From: Burkholderia sp. Nafp2/4-1b
Lineage (GTDB): Bacteria; Pseudomonadota; Gammaproteobacteria; Burkholderiales; Burkholderiaceae
Assembly (NCBI RefSeq): GCF_003635165.1
Contig: NZ_ML058616.1
Span: 310,001-374,000, forward strand
DNA length: 64,000 nt
Direction: 5' to 3'
A model generated the notes under the pieces. The model ran no database searches, was not told the DNA's origin, and saw nothing but the letters and a program-made list of their open reading frames with translations. Of the stretch, positions 25,398-34,610 are shown piece after piece; the stretch's first letter is position 1, and every line of letters starts with the position of its first letter. A program made the position numbers and the translations under genes.

Positions 25398-26318
25398 ATG
25401 ACCGACGATCCGATCGCCGCCTACCTGTCGAGCCTGAAGCACATCAGGCAGCTATCGGAGCACACGCTGCGCGCGTACACGCACGAACTCGACGAACTGA
25501 AGAAGCTCGCCTCCGGCCGGCCGCTGGAAGCGCTGACGGCCGCCGACATGCGCGGCGCCGTCGCGCGTGCGCATGCGGGCGGACTGTCCGCGCGCTCGAT
25601 TTCGCACCGGCTGTCCGCGTGGCGCGCGTTCTACCGCTGGCTCTCGCAGCGCATCGAGATGCCCGCGAACCCGGTCGCCGCGGTGCGCGCGCCGAAGCGC
25701 CCGAAAACCCTGCCGAAGGCGCTGTCGGTCGACGACGCATCGGCGCTGATGGACGCCCCGCTCGCCGGCACGACCGAAGGCATCCGCGATCACGCGATCC
25801 TCGAGCTGTTCTATTCGTCGGGGCTGCGCCTCGCCGAACTGGTCGGGCTCGACGTCATGTATACGCAAGCAGACGGCTACCGCTCGGCCGGCTGGCTCGA
25901 CCTCGCCGAAGCCGAAGTCACCGTGCGCGGCAAGGGCAACAAGGAACGCAAGGTGCCGGTCGGCCGCAAGGCGATCGATGCGCTGAACGCATGGCTCGCG
26001 GTGCGCGGCGAATTCGTCAAGCACGATCCGCAACCGCTGTTCCTGTCCGTGCGCGGCAACCGGATGGCGCCGGGCGTCGTGCGCGACCGCGTGAAGCGCG
26101 CGGCGCTTGCCGCGGGCATCCCGGCCAACGTCCACCCGCACGTGCTGCGCCATTCGTTCGCGACGCACGTGCTGCAGTCGAGCGGCGACCTGCGCGCGGT
26201 GCAGGAGCTGCTGGGCCACGCGAGCGTCGCCGCGACGCAGGTCTACACGTCGCTCGACTTCCAGCATCTCGCGAAGATTTACGACAGCGCGCATCCGCGC
26301 GCGAAGAAGCGCGACTGA
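25398..26318 (+). CDS. xerC: Tyrosine recombinase XerC
   Basis: A 306-residue tyrosine recombinase. The N-terminal SAM-like domain (residues ~1-90) contains HIRQLSEHTLRAYTHELDEL. The catalytic residues are Arg144 (SSGLRLAELVGL), Lys179 (RGKGNKERKVPVG), His248 and Arg251 (HPHVLRHSFATH), His274 (LLGHASVAAT) and the nucleophile Tyr283 (QVYTSLDF). XerC acts with XerD at dif to resolve chromosome dimers. Its place after dapF and DUF484 matches the conserved cluster, so this is the housekeeping XerC and not a mobile-element integrase. Confidence 0.95.
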   Translation: MTDDPIAAYLSSLKHIRQLSEHTLRAYTHELDELKKLASGRPLEALTAADMRGAVARAHAGGLSARSISHRLSAWRAFYRWLSQRIEMPANPVAAVRAPKRPKTLPKALSVDDASALMDAPLAGTTEGIRDHAILELFYSSGLRLAELVGLDVMYTQADGYRSAGWLDLAEAEVTVRGKGNKERKVPVGRKAIDALNAWLAVRGEFVKHDPQPLFLSVRGNRMAPGVVRDRVKRAALAAGIPANVHPHVLRHSFATHVLQSSGDLRAVQELLGHASVAATQVYTSLDFQHLAKIYDSAHPRAKKRD

Positions 26319-26392
26319 CGCGCATCCCGCACGACCCGCCGCGCGGCGACCGGCCTGCGCCGGCGCCGCCGGCCACTCATTCCGAATCGATC

Positions 26393-27607
26393 ATGCAAAC
26401 CGTCACACTCAAACCGTCCAAGGAAAAATCGCTGCTGCGCCGGCATCCGTGGGTCTATGCCAATGCAATCGACCGCGTCGACGGCAAGCCCGCGCCCGGC
26501 GCGACCGTGATCGTGCGCGCGCACGACGGCCGCTTCCTCGCGCGCGGCGCGTACAGCCCGCAGTCGCAGATCCGCGTGCGCGCGTGGAGCTTCGACGAGA
26601 ACGAGCCGATCGATCACGCGTTCTTCAAGCGCCGCGTGCAGCGCGCGGTCGCGCACCGCACGACGATGGTATCGGGCACCGGTGCGGTGCGGCTCGTGTT
26701 CGGCGAAGCGGACGGCCTGCCCGGGCTGATCGTCGATTACTACATCGCGGACACGGCCGAACCCGGCGCCGCGCCGCGCGGCCAGCTCGTGTGCCAGTTC
26801 ATGGCGGCGGGCGTCGAAGCGTGGAAGGACGCGATCGTCGCGGCCCTGACCGGCGCGACCGGCTGCCCGAACGTGTACGAACGCTCGGACGTGTCGATCC
26901 GCGACAAGGAAGGGCTCGAGCAGACGACCGGCGTGCTCGCCGGCGACGCGCCGCCCGCGACGCTGATCGCGAACGAAAACGGCGTGCGCTATCACGTCGA
27001 CGTGCCGAACGGCCACAAGACGGGCTTCTACGTCGACCAGCGCGACAACCGCGCGCTCGTCGCGCAGTACGCGGCCGATCGCGACGTGCTCAACTGCTTC
27101 TGCTACACGGGCGGCTTCTCGCTCGCGGCGCTCAAGGGCGGCGCGAAACGCGTCGTGTCGATCGACTCGTCGGGCGATGCACTCGCGCTCGCGCAGCAGA
27201 ACGTCGTGGCGAACGGCTTCGACGCCGAACGCGCGACCTGGCTCGACGCGGACGCGTTCAAGACGCTGCGCCGCCTCGTCGACGAAGGCGAGCGTTTCGA
27301 CCTGATCGTGCTCGATCCGCCGAAGTTCGCGCCGACCCGCGACAGCGTCGACCGCGCATCGCGCGCGTACAAGGACATCAACCTGAGCGGCTTCAAGCTG
27401 CTGCGTCCGGGCGGCCTGCTGTTCACGTACTCGTGCTCGGGCGCGATCGACATGGACCTGTTCCAGAAGATCGTCGCGGGTGCGGCCGCCGACGCGAAGG
27501 TCGATGCGCGGATCCTGAAGCGGCTCGGCGCAGGCGTCGATCACCCGCTGCTCGCCGCGTTCCCGGAAGGCGAATATCTGAAGGGCCTGCTGTTGCAAAT
27601 CGTGTGA
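26393..27607 (+). CDS. rlmI: Class I rRNA methyltransferase, RlmI-like
   Basis: A 404-residue protein. The N-terminal PUA domain (about 1-75) contains RRHPWVYANAIDRVDGKPAPG, an RlmI-type EEHD-like domain follows, and a Rossmann methyltransferase has VLNCFCYTGGFSLAALKGGA (SAM motif I) and LIVLDPPKFAP (catalytic motif IV). In E. coli RlmI methylates C5 of C1962 in 23S rRNA; homologues are close enough that the reaction is likely but not proven. The start at ATG 26393 gives the standard PUA N-terminus. A strong hairpin follows downstream. Confidence 0.88.
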   Translation: MQTVTLKPSKEKSLLRRHPWVYANAIDRVDGKPAPGATVIVRAHDGRFLARGAYSPQSQIRVRAWSFDENEPIDHAFFKRRVQRAVAHRTTMVSGTGAVRLVFGEADGLPGLIVDYYIADTAEPGAAPRGQLVCQFMAAGVEAWKDAIVAALTGATGCPNVYERSDVSIRDKEGLEQTTGVLAGDAPPATLIANENGVRYHVDVPNGHKTGFYVDQRDNRALVAQYAADRDVLNCFCYTGGFSLAALKGGAKRVVSIDSSGDALALAQQNVVANGFDAERATWLDADAFKTLRRLVDEGERFDLIVLDPPKFAPTRDSVDRASRAYKDINLSGFKLLRPGGLLFTYSCSGAIDMDLFQKIVAGAAADAKVDARILKRLGAGVDHPLLAAFPEGEYLKGLLLQIV

Positions 27608-27675
27608 TCGCCCCGATCTAGGCGCACACCCGCGTCCGCCGGCCTGCAGGCCCTTCAGCGCCTGGCGGACCAGCG

Positions 27676-27705
27676 CTCGCCCCTGTCGTCCGGACGACGG
27701 GCGAG
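27676..27705 (+). terminator. Hairpin after rlmI
   Basis: CTCGCCC (27676-27682) pairs with GGGCGAG (27699-27705). Inside it GTCGTCC pairs directly with GGACGAC (27685-27698), making a long, almost unbroken hairpin about 70 bases after rlmI. No U-run follows. TTGACA at 27709-27714 just beyond could be a -35 element for the cobW-like gene, but I see no good -10 box. Confidence 0.6.
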
Positions 27706-27815
27706 GGCTTGACAGGTATGTTTCAATGGATGGTTGTGCGCCCCGGCTCGCGAGCCGATGGCGCGACGCACACATCCTGGTTTTGACCCCGATTCACGAA
27801 CCACAGGCGACCGAC

Positions 27816-28895
<1,080 letters not shown>

Positions 28896-29385
28896 GCGTC
28901 AGGGCGGCGGTGCGCGCCGTGAGCGCGGCCGCCTTCACGGGCGGCCGCCGTGCTTGCGAGGCGCCTTTTGCGGTCAGGGTTTCGTCGTCATCGCTTTTTC
29001 GCGATTTGCGCGTTATATTTTCAAGATATTGGCGCAGCCGACGGGGATCGACCCGATACGGCGCCCGCTTGCGATTCAGTTACAATACGTGCCCGCTGGA
29101 GTACGGCAATAACAGGCCCGGTTCTTGCAGAACCATTACCCGGGCATCGCAACCGCGCCGGATCGCCCATCCGCCACCCGGCCGCGGCCGATGCGATCTG
29201 CCGCGCAGCACCGGTTCGCCGCGCGCGCAAATCCGCGCCAGGCCTATCCTGGTATTTGAGAACCGGTTTTCCAGAGGCTTTCGGCCCCGCCGCGGCAAAA
29301 CGCAAATGATTGCAAGCGCCGTTGCGGGTAATCCCAAAGTGCAGGCACTATCTCCTGATTTGCCGCACATTGAAGAAGCAAGCAG
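28896..29385. other. Long dksA upstream region
   Basis: This 490-base non-coding gap precedes dksA. TACAAT at 29081-29086 looks like a -10 box but has no good -35 partner; starting there would give a leader of roughly 290 bases. Several GC-rich inverted segments are present (for example CCCGGT/ACCCGGG around 29118-29143). I see no gene in it. Confidence 0.4.
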
Positions 29386-29802
29386 ATGACGAAGAAACTC
29401 TTGACCGAAGCCGAAATCCTGAAGATGAGCGACAAGGATTACATGAATGAGGATCAGCTCGCCTTCTTCAAAAATCGGCTCGAACAGTTGCAGGCGGACA
29501 TCCTCAAGAATGCAGGTCAGACGACCGAGAACCTGCGCGAGACGGTGATCGTCCCCGATCCCGCCGACCGCGCGACGATCGAGGAAGAGCACGCGCTCGA
29601 GCTGCGTACGCGCGATCGCGAACGCAAGCTCCTCAAGAAGGTTCAGCAGTCGCTGGCCCGCATCGATTCCGGCGATTACGGCTGGTGCGAGGAAACCGGC
29701 GAACCGATCGGCATCCCGCGCCTGCTCGCGCGCCCGACGGCCACGCTGTCGCTCGAGGCGCAAGAGCGCCGCGAGCTGCGCCAGAAGCTGTTCGGCGACT
29801 GA
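29386..29802 (+). CDS. dksA: RNA polymerase-binding transcription factor DksA (reduced-cysteine type)
   Basis: A 138-residue DksA. The coiled-coil tip motif DPADRA (Asp58, Asp61, Ala63), which enters the RNA polymerase secondary channel, is intact. In the C-terminal globular domain the four-cysteine zinc site of E. coli DksA is reduced to one cysteine (Cys101 in YGWCEETGEPIG); the other positions are Thr and Ser/Ala (PTATLSLEAQ). Cysteine-poor DksA forms that fold without zinc are known in other proteobacteria. It cooperates with ppGpp in the stringent response. A strong terminator follows and hslVU lies downstream. Confidence 0.94.
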   Translation: MTKKLLTEAEILKMSDKDYMNEDQLAFFKNRLEQLQADILKNAGQTTENLRETVIVPDPADRATIEEEHALELRTRDRERKLLKKVQQSLARIDSGDYGWCEETGEPIGIPRLLARPTATLSLEAQERRELRQKLFGD

Positions 29803-29837
29803 TCGAGCGGCGTTCCGCTCCGACACGCTGCTTCCCG

Positions 29838-29866
29838 AAAGCGCGCGGCCTGCCGCGCGCTTTTTG
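29838..29866 (+). terminator. Intrinsic terminator of dksA
   Basis: AAAGCGCGCGGC (29838-29849) pairs with GCCGCGCGCTTT (29852-29863), directly followed by TTTGTTTTT. A strong rho-independent terminator, 35 bases after the dksA stop. Confidence 0.93.
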
Positions 29867-29913
29867 TTTTTCCGGCACCGGTTCCCGGTTCGCCGGCCGA
29901 TTTGCCACCCCCT

Positions 29914-29941
29914 CTTGATATCCCGGCGCGCGCCCTAAAAT
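29914..29941 (+). promoter_or_regulatory. Sigma-32 (heat-shock) type promoter for hslVU
   Basis: CTTGATA (29914-29920) and CCCTAAAAT (29933-29941), with 13 bases between the CTTGAT and CCC cores, resemble the sigma-32 elements CTTGAAA and CCCCATNT. hslVU is a classical RpoH-dependent heat-shock operon, which supports the call. The start would be near 29948, about 90 bases before hslV. Confidence 0.72.
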
Positions 29942-30039
29942 GAAACGGATGCGCGCCGGGCCGCTCCCCGGCGCACTGCGATTCATGCGGCGGCGCCCCG
30001 CGCCGCCCGACTCTTCCCCGTTTTTCTCAAGGAACGCAG

Positions 30040-30576
30040 ATGGAGCAATTTCACGGCACGACCATCGTTTCGGTCCGACGCGGCGACAAGGTCGCGCTCG
30101 GCGGCGACGGCCAGGTAACCCTCGGCAACATCGTCATGAAGGGTGGCGCGCGGAAAGTGCGGCGGATCTACAACAACCAGGTACTGGTCGGATTCGCGGG
30201 CGGCACCGCCGATGCGTTCTCGCTGCTCGATCGCTTCGAGGCGAAGCTCGAGAAGCACCAGGGCAACCTGACCCGCGCGGCCGTCGAGCTCGCGAAGGAC
30301 TGGCGCACCGACCGGATGCTGCGCCGCCTCGAGGCGATGCTGATCACGGCCGATGCCACCACCACGCTCGTGATCACCGGCAACGGCGACGTGCTCGACC
30401 CGGAAGGCGGCATCTGCGCGATCGGCTCGGGCGGCGCGTATGCGCAGGCCGCGGCCCGCGCGCTCGCGGAGAACACCGAGCTGTCGCCGCGCGAGATCGT
30501 CGAGAAATCGCTCGAGATTGCCGGCGACATGTGCATCTACACGAACCATAACCGCATCATCGAAACGATCGAGTAA
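30040..30576 (+). CDS. hslV: ATP-dependent protease peptidase subunit HslV (ClpQ)
   Basis: A 178-residue proteasome-beta-like peptidase. The active-site threonine is Thr7 in MEQFHGTTIVSVRRG, so a six-residue propeptide must be removed; E. coli HslV only loses Met. The conserved GDGQVTLGN, GFAGGTADAF and ELAKDWRTDRMLRRLEAML segments are present. HslV hexamers stack and associate with HslU to degrade heat-damaged and regulatory proteins. AAGGA precedes the ATG. hslU follows after 10 bases in the same operon, behind a sigma-32-like promoter. Confidence 0.96.
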   Translation: MEQFHGTTIVSVRRGDKVALGGDGQVTLGNIVMKGGARKVRRIYNNQVLVGFAGGTADAFSLLDRFEAKLEKHQGNLTRAAVELAKDWRTDRMLRRLEAMLITADATTTLVITGNGDVLDPEGGICAIGSGGAYAQAAARALAENTELSPREIVEKSLEIAGDMCIYTNHNRIIETIE

Positions 30577-30586
30577 GGACAGCACC

Positions 30587-31930
30587 ATGAGCACCATGAC
30601 CCCTGCCGAGATCGTCTCGGAACTCGACAAGCACATCATCGGCCAGGCCAACGCGAAGAAGGCCGTCGCGGTCGCGCTGCGCAACCGCTGGCGCCGCCAG
30701 CAGGTCGCCGATCCGCTGCGCCAGGAAATCACGCCGAAGAACATCCTGATGATCGGGCCGACGGGCGTCGGCAAGACCGAAATCGCGCGCCGCCTCGCGA
30801 AGCTCGCCGACGCGCCGTTCATCAAGATCGAAGCGACCAAGTTCACCGAAGTCGGCTACGTCGGCCGCGACGTCGACAGCATCGTGCGCGACCTGATCGA
30901 GATCTCGGTCAAGCAGACGCGCGAATCCGAAATGCGCAAGGTGCGCAGCAAGGCGACCGACCAGGCGGAAGACCGCATCCTCGACCTGCTGCTGCCGCAA
31001 CCGCGCGCGGTGGGCTTCGGCGGCAACGCCGATCACGCGAACGACGACAACAACGCGACGCGCCAGACCTTCCGCAAGCGCCTGCGCGAAGGCCAGCTCG
31101 ACGACAAGGAAATCGAGCTCGACCTCGAGCAGCCGTCGGTCGGCATGGACATCATGGCGCCGCCGGGGATGGAAGAGATGACCGAGCAGATCCGCTCGAT
31201 GTTCTCGAACCTCGGCAGCGGCAAGAAGCAGCGCCGCAAGGTCAAGATCAAGGAAGCGCTGAAGCTGCTGACCGACGAGGAAGCGGCGAAGATGCTCAAC
31301 GACGAGGAAGTGAAGACGAAGGCCGTGCAGAACGTCGAGCAGAACGGCATCGTGTTCCTCGACGAGATCGACAAGATCACGTCGCGCAACAACGAAGGCA
31401 GCGGCGGCGAAGTGTCGCGCCAGGGCGTGCAGCGCGACCTGCTGCCGCTCGTCGAAGGCACGACGGTCAACACGAAGTACGGGATGGTGAAGACCGATCA
31501 CATCCTGTTCATCGCGAGCGGCGCGTTCCACCTCGCGAAGCCGAGCGACCTGATTCCGGAACTGCAGGGCCGCTTCCCGATCCGCGTCGAGCTCGACTCG
31601 CTGTCGGTGAACGACTTCGAGGCGATCCTCGTCGCGACCGACGCGAGCCTCGTCAAGCAGTACCAGGCGCTGCTCGCCACCGAGGACGTGCAGCTCGAGT
31701 TCGCCGAAGACGGCATCCGCCGCCTCGCCGAGATCGCGTATTCGGTCAACGAGAAGACCGAGAACATCGGTGCACGCCGGCTCTACACGGTGATCGAGAA
31801 GCTGCTCGAGGAAGTGTCGTTCTCGGCCGGCAACCACGCCGGCGAGCGCGTGACGATCGACGCGAAGTATGTCGACCGTGCGCTCGGCGAAGTGGCGCAG
31901 GACGAAGACCTGTCGCGCTACGTGCTGTAA
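30587..31930 (+). CDS. hslU: ATP-dependent protease ATPase subunit HslU (ClpY)
   Basis: A 447-residue AAA+ unfoldase. The N-terminal MTPAEIVSELDKHIIGQANA is followed by Walker A GPTGVGKTE near residues 60-68, the pore loop GYVGRDV, the intermediate (I) domain (about 110-240), Walker B IVFLDEIDKI and the sensor-2 helix NIGARRLYTVIE. The C-terminal tail DLSRYVL inserts into HslV to activate it. It unfolds substrates and feeds them to HslV. The ATG at 30587 lies 10 bases after hslV. A palindromic terminator closes the operon. Confidence 0.97.
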   Translation: MSTMTPAEIVSELDKHIIGQANAKKAVAVALRNRWRRQQVADPLRQEITPKNILMIGPTGVGKTEIARRLAKLADAPFIKIEATKFTEVGYVGRDVDSIVRDLIEISVKQTRESEMRKVRSKATDQAEDRILDLLLPQPRAVGFGGNADHANDDNNATRQTFRKRLREGQLDDKEIELDLEQPSVGMDIMAPPGMEEMTEQIRSMFSNLGSGKKQRRKVKIKEALKLLTDEEAAKMLNDEEVKTKAVQNVEQNGIVFLDEIDKITSRNNEGSGGEVSRQGVQRDLLPLVEGTTVNTKYGMVKTDHILFIASGAFHLAKPSDLIPELQGRFPIRVELDSLSVNDFEAILVATDASLVKQYQALLATEDVQLEFAEDGIRRLAEIAYSVNEKTENIGARRLYTVIEKLLEEVSFSAGNHAGERVTIDAKYVDRALGEVAQDEDLSRYVL

Positions 31931-31953
31931 CGCGCGCGGTGTCGAATGCGAAA

Positions 31954-31980
31954 CGGGCAGCCCGATGGGCTGCCCGTTTT
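31954..31980. terminator. Bidirectional intrinsic terminator between hslU and regA
   Basis: CGGGCAGCCC (31954-31963), loop GAT, GGGCTGCCCG (31967-31976), then TTTT on the plus side and an AAA preceding on the other. It serves the convergent hslVU and regBA operons. Confidence 0.92.
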
Positions 31981-32012
31981 CGTTGGTGCGCCAGCCGCGA
32001 TCGCCGCGCCGC

Positions 32013-32555
32013 TTACTGCCGCACCGGCTTCTTCGCGAGCTTGCGCTGCAGCGTGCGGCGATGCATGTTCAGCGCGCGAGCGGTGGCCGAAATGTTGTTG
32101 TTGTTCTCCGCGAGCACGCGCTGGATGTGCTCCCATTCGAGCCGGTCGACCGACAGCACGACCGGGTTCTCGAGCGCCTCGTCGGCCTGCACTTCGCTCG
32201 CGTTGGTCTGCAGCGCGGCCAGGATCGACTCGATGTTCGCCGGCTTCGCAAGGTAGTTGTCCGCGCCCTCCTTCACGGCCTGCACGGCGGTCGCGATGCT
32301 CGCGTAGCCGGTCAGCACGAGAATGCGCGCGTCGGGCTGCAGGTCGCACAGCGGCGCGATCAGGCTCAGGCCCGAATCGTCGCCCAGATGCAGGTCGACG
32401 GTGATGAACTGGAACTTGCCGCCGGCCGCGAGCCGCAGCGCCGCCTCCTTGTCGTGCGCCTGCTGGACCGCATACCCGCGGCGCTCGAGGCCGCGCGCGA
32501 GCGTGCCCGCGAACACCTCGTTGTCGTCGATCACCAGGAAATTGTTCTCGCTCAT
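32013..32555 (-). CDS. regA: RegA/ActR/RoxR-type response regulator
   Basis: A 180-residue two-domain regulator. The receiver domain has the acidic pair Asp10/Asp11 and phosphoacceptor Asp54 (ITVDLHLGDDSG), the conserved Thr in VLTGYAS, and a Lys in NYLAKP. A short linker leads to a Fis-type helix-turn-helix (NNNNISATARALNMHRRTLQ), the highly conserved RegA DNA-binding motif. RegA-type proteins control respiration, carbon and nitrogen metabolism in response to redox state. It is co-transcribed with regB, 13 bases downstream of it on the minus strand. Confidence 0.92.
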   Translation of the reverse strand: MSENNFLVIDDNEVFAGTLARGLERRGYAVQQAHDKEAALRLAAGGKFQFITVDLHLGDDSGLSLIAPLCDLQPDARILVLTGYASIATAVQAVKEGADNYLAKPANIESILAALQTNASEVQADEALENPVVLSVDRLEWEHIQRVLAENNNNISATARALNMHRRTLQRKLAKKPVRQ

Positions 32556-32568
32556 GTGGTTTCTCCGT

Positions 32569-33975
32569 CTACGTGTTGGTTGAGGCGGCCGGCGCCGTGA
32601 TGCGCGCCACCGGCAGGCGCAGCACCGCACGCGTGCCGCGGCCTGACGCGCCGGCCGCGCGGGTGTCCGGCGCAGCCGCCGCTCGTTCGGCCGGGCGCCG
32701 GCCCGACGCCGCGGCGGCGTGACCATTGACGCTACCGGCCGCGCGTCCGTTGCCGCCCGGCGCGCGTGGCGAGACATCGGACAATTCGATCTCGCCGCCG
32801 AGTCGCACGGCTGCACTGAACGCAAGGTACAGGCCGACCCCGTGCCCGCCCTGCGTGCTGTCGACCGGCATCGCGCCGACCGATTCGCGCAACGCGGCCG
32901 GAATGCCCGGGCCGTCGTCGCATACTTCGAATTCGATCTGGTCGGCTGCCCGCTCGCCGTGCGCGAGCTTCGCGGCCAGCGTCACGCGGTGCGGGCTCGC
33001 CCGCGCGGCGTTGTCGAGCAGGATCGTCAGGATCTGGCCGGCCGCGACCGTGTCGTCGAGCGCGACGCCCGACGGACGCGCGCCGAGCAGCTCGAACTGC
33101 ACGTGCGGATGCCGCAGCCGCCAGTGCTCGACGAAGGTGTCGAGCCAGTCGTCCACCGGCTGACGGCTCGCCGGCGCGCTCGCGCGGCTGCGCAGGCGCG
33201 CGAGCGCCGACGTGCAGAGCGTCATCTGTTCTTCCAGCACCTTCAGGTCGGCGTCGTAGCGCGCGAGCCCAGGATCGGCGCGCGCCGCGTCGCGCAGCTC
33301 TTCGGCGAGCATCGCGATCGTCGACAGCGGCGTGCCCATCTCGTGCGCGACGGTGGCGGCCTGCACGCCGAGCGCAACCGCCCGCTCGTCGCGCAGCAGA
33401 TGCGCCTGCGCTTCGCCGAGCGCCGCATCGCGCTGGCGCAGCGCATTCGACATGCGCGCGACGAACCATGCGATCAACCCGACGCTGACCATGAAGTTCA
33501 CCCACATCCCGGTACGGTAGTAGTCGAACAGGTTCGCCGGATTGTCCATGTTGAGCGGCACCGAATCGAAGCCGAGCGCCGCGTAGCACGCGACCGCGAA
33601 CGCCGCGAGCCAGATCATCAGGTGCCACGGCAGCACGGCCGCCGCGATCGCGAGCGACGGCAGGTACAGCGACACGAACGGATTCGTCGTGCCGCCCGAC
33701 AGGAACAGCAGCGCCGACAGCGCGCCGAGGTCGACCCACAGCTGGCCGAGCAGCTCGAAATTGGTCTCGGGCCGCGCGCGCAGCACACGCACCCAGGTCA
33801 GCGCGTTGAAAACGATTTCGAGCGCGATGACCATCAGCATCGCCGGCAACGGCAGATGCACGCCGAAATAGGTCTGCACGACGCCGATCGTCGCGAGCTG
33901 GCCGATGATCGCGAGATTGCGCAGCCAGAACAGGTGACCGAGGTTGACGCGCCCGGTGGTGGTGATTCGTTGCAT
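32569..33975 (-). CDS. regB: RegB/PrrB/RoxS-type redox sensor histidine kinase
   Basis: A 468-residue kinase. Six or so membrane helices (residues ~18-175) include the quinone-linked motif GGTTNPF at 94-100. The H-box is around His211 (TVAHEMGTPLST), followed by Cys254 (QMTLCTSALARL), which aligns with the redox-active cysteine of RegB. N, G1 and G2 boxes follow (LLDNAARAS, CDDGPGIP, GGHGVGLYLAFS). Near the end an Ala/Gly/Arg-rich insertion of about 45 residues (~402-447) splits the last beta hairpin before RAVLRLPVARI. It phosphorylates RegA and is coupled to it in one operon. Confidence 0.92.
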   Translation of the reverse strand: MQRITTTGRVNLGHLFWLRNLAIIGQLATIGVVQTYFGVHLPLPAMLMVIALEIVFNALTWVRVLRARPETNFELLGQLWVDLGALSALLFLSGGTTNPFVSLYLPSLAIAAAVLPWHLMIWLAAFAVACYAALGFDSVPLNMDNPANLFDYYRTGMWVNFMVSVGLIAWFVARMSNALRQRDAALGEAQAHLLRDERAVALGVQAATVAHEMGTPLSTIAMLAEELRDAARADPGLARYDADLKVLEEQMTLCTSALARLRSRASAPASRQPVDDWLDTFVEHWRLRHPHVQFELLGARPSGVALDDTVAAGQILTILLDNAARASPHRVTLAAKLAHGERAADQIEFEVCDDGPGIPAALRESVGAMPVDSTQGGHGVGLYLAFSAAVRLGGEIELSDVSPRAPGGNGRAAGSVNGHAAAASGRRPAERAAAAPDTRAAGASGRGTRAVLRLPVARITAPAASTNT

Positions 33976-34092
33976 CCGCGCAGTTTACCCGTTTAGCGCC
34001 CGGCGCCTCTACGGGGCCGGATCGGAGCAGACGAGCGGGCCGCCGCACGCGGCGGCCTGTCGGCCTGCGGGCCGCTGCATGGGTCCACACCG

Positions 34093-34317
34093 TCAGCCGG
34101 CCGCACCGGCCATCCGCTGCGCGATCTCGGCGGCGAGGCATTCCGGGCAGAGGCAGCGCGCGCCGTCCGTCGGCAGCGCTTCGCCGGGCACGACCGGCAT
34201 CGACGCGCACCAGCAATCGAATGGCTGCGTGCCAGCGCCGCAGTCGAAGCCGCGCCCGCAGTGCGGGCACCGCGCGCGGTGCGGGGTCGAACGGGCGTCG
34301 GCGGCGGAATCGGTCAT
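34093..34317 (-). CDS. Cysteine-rich CWC-family small protein (74 aa)
   Basis: A 74-residue protein with eight cysteines. CPHCGRGFDCGAGTQPFDCWC is followed by CLCPEC near the C-terminus. The CWC motif and spacing match the family named after it, probably a zinc-binding fold of unknown function. The ATG at 34317 starts MTDSAADARSTP. It sits alone between regB and argB on the minus strand. The close packing of CxxC pairs makes a metal-binding role likely, but nothing shows a partner. Confidence 0.8.
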   Translation of the reverse strand: MTDSAADARSTPHRARCPHCGRGFDCGAGTQPFDCWCASMPVVPGEALPTDGARCLCPECLAAEIAQRMAGAAG

Positions 34318-34610
34318 GGCTCGAGCGCGAAAGCGGGCGTGAACGTCACCCTACGCGATTAGCATAGCGCGGCCGACGGATTTTGCACGTCGGCCGTCCG
34401 GCCGATGCGTGCCGCCGACACCGCCGGATGCACCGGTCGCGACCTCGCCCCGATCGTCGCCGCAACGCCCCGCGCCATAGCCGGCGGCCCGCTGCGCGCG
34501 ACGCCCGACCCGCGAGATCGGCCGTCCGGCCAGTCCAAAAACCGATGCTGCGCTGCGCCACTCCTGTACAATTCGCCCTGTTTCAACCGTTCCCAGCCAG
34601 AGCCGCCGCC

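Noticed and set aside
25398..26318. Tyrosine recombinase considered as an integrase of a mobile element
   Set aside because: It lies in the conserved dapF-DUF484-xerC order with no att repeats or cargo; it is XerC.
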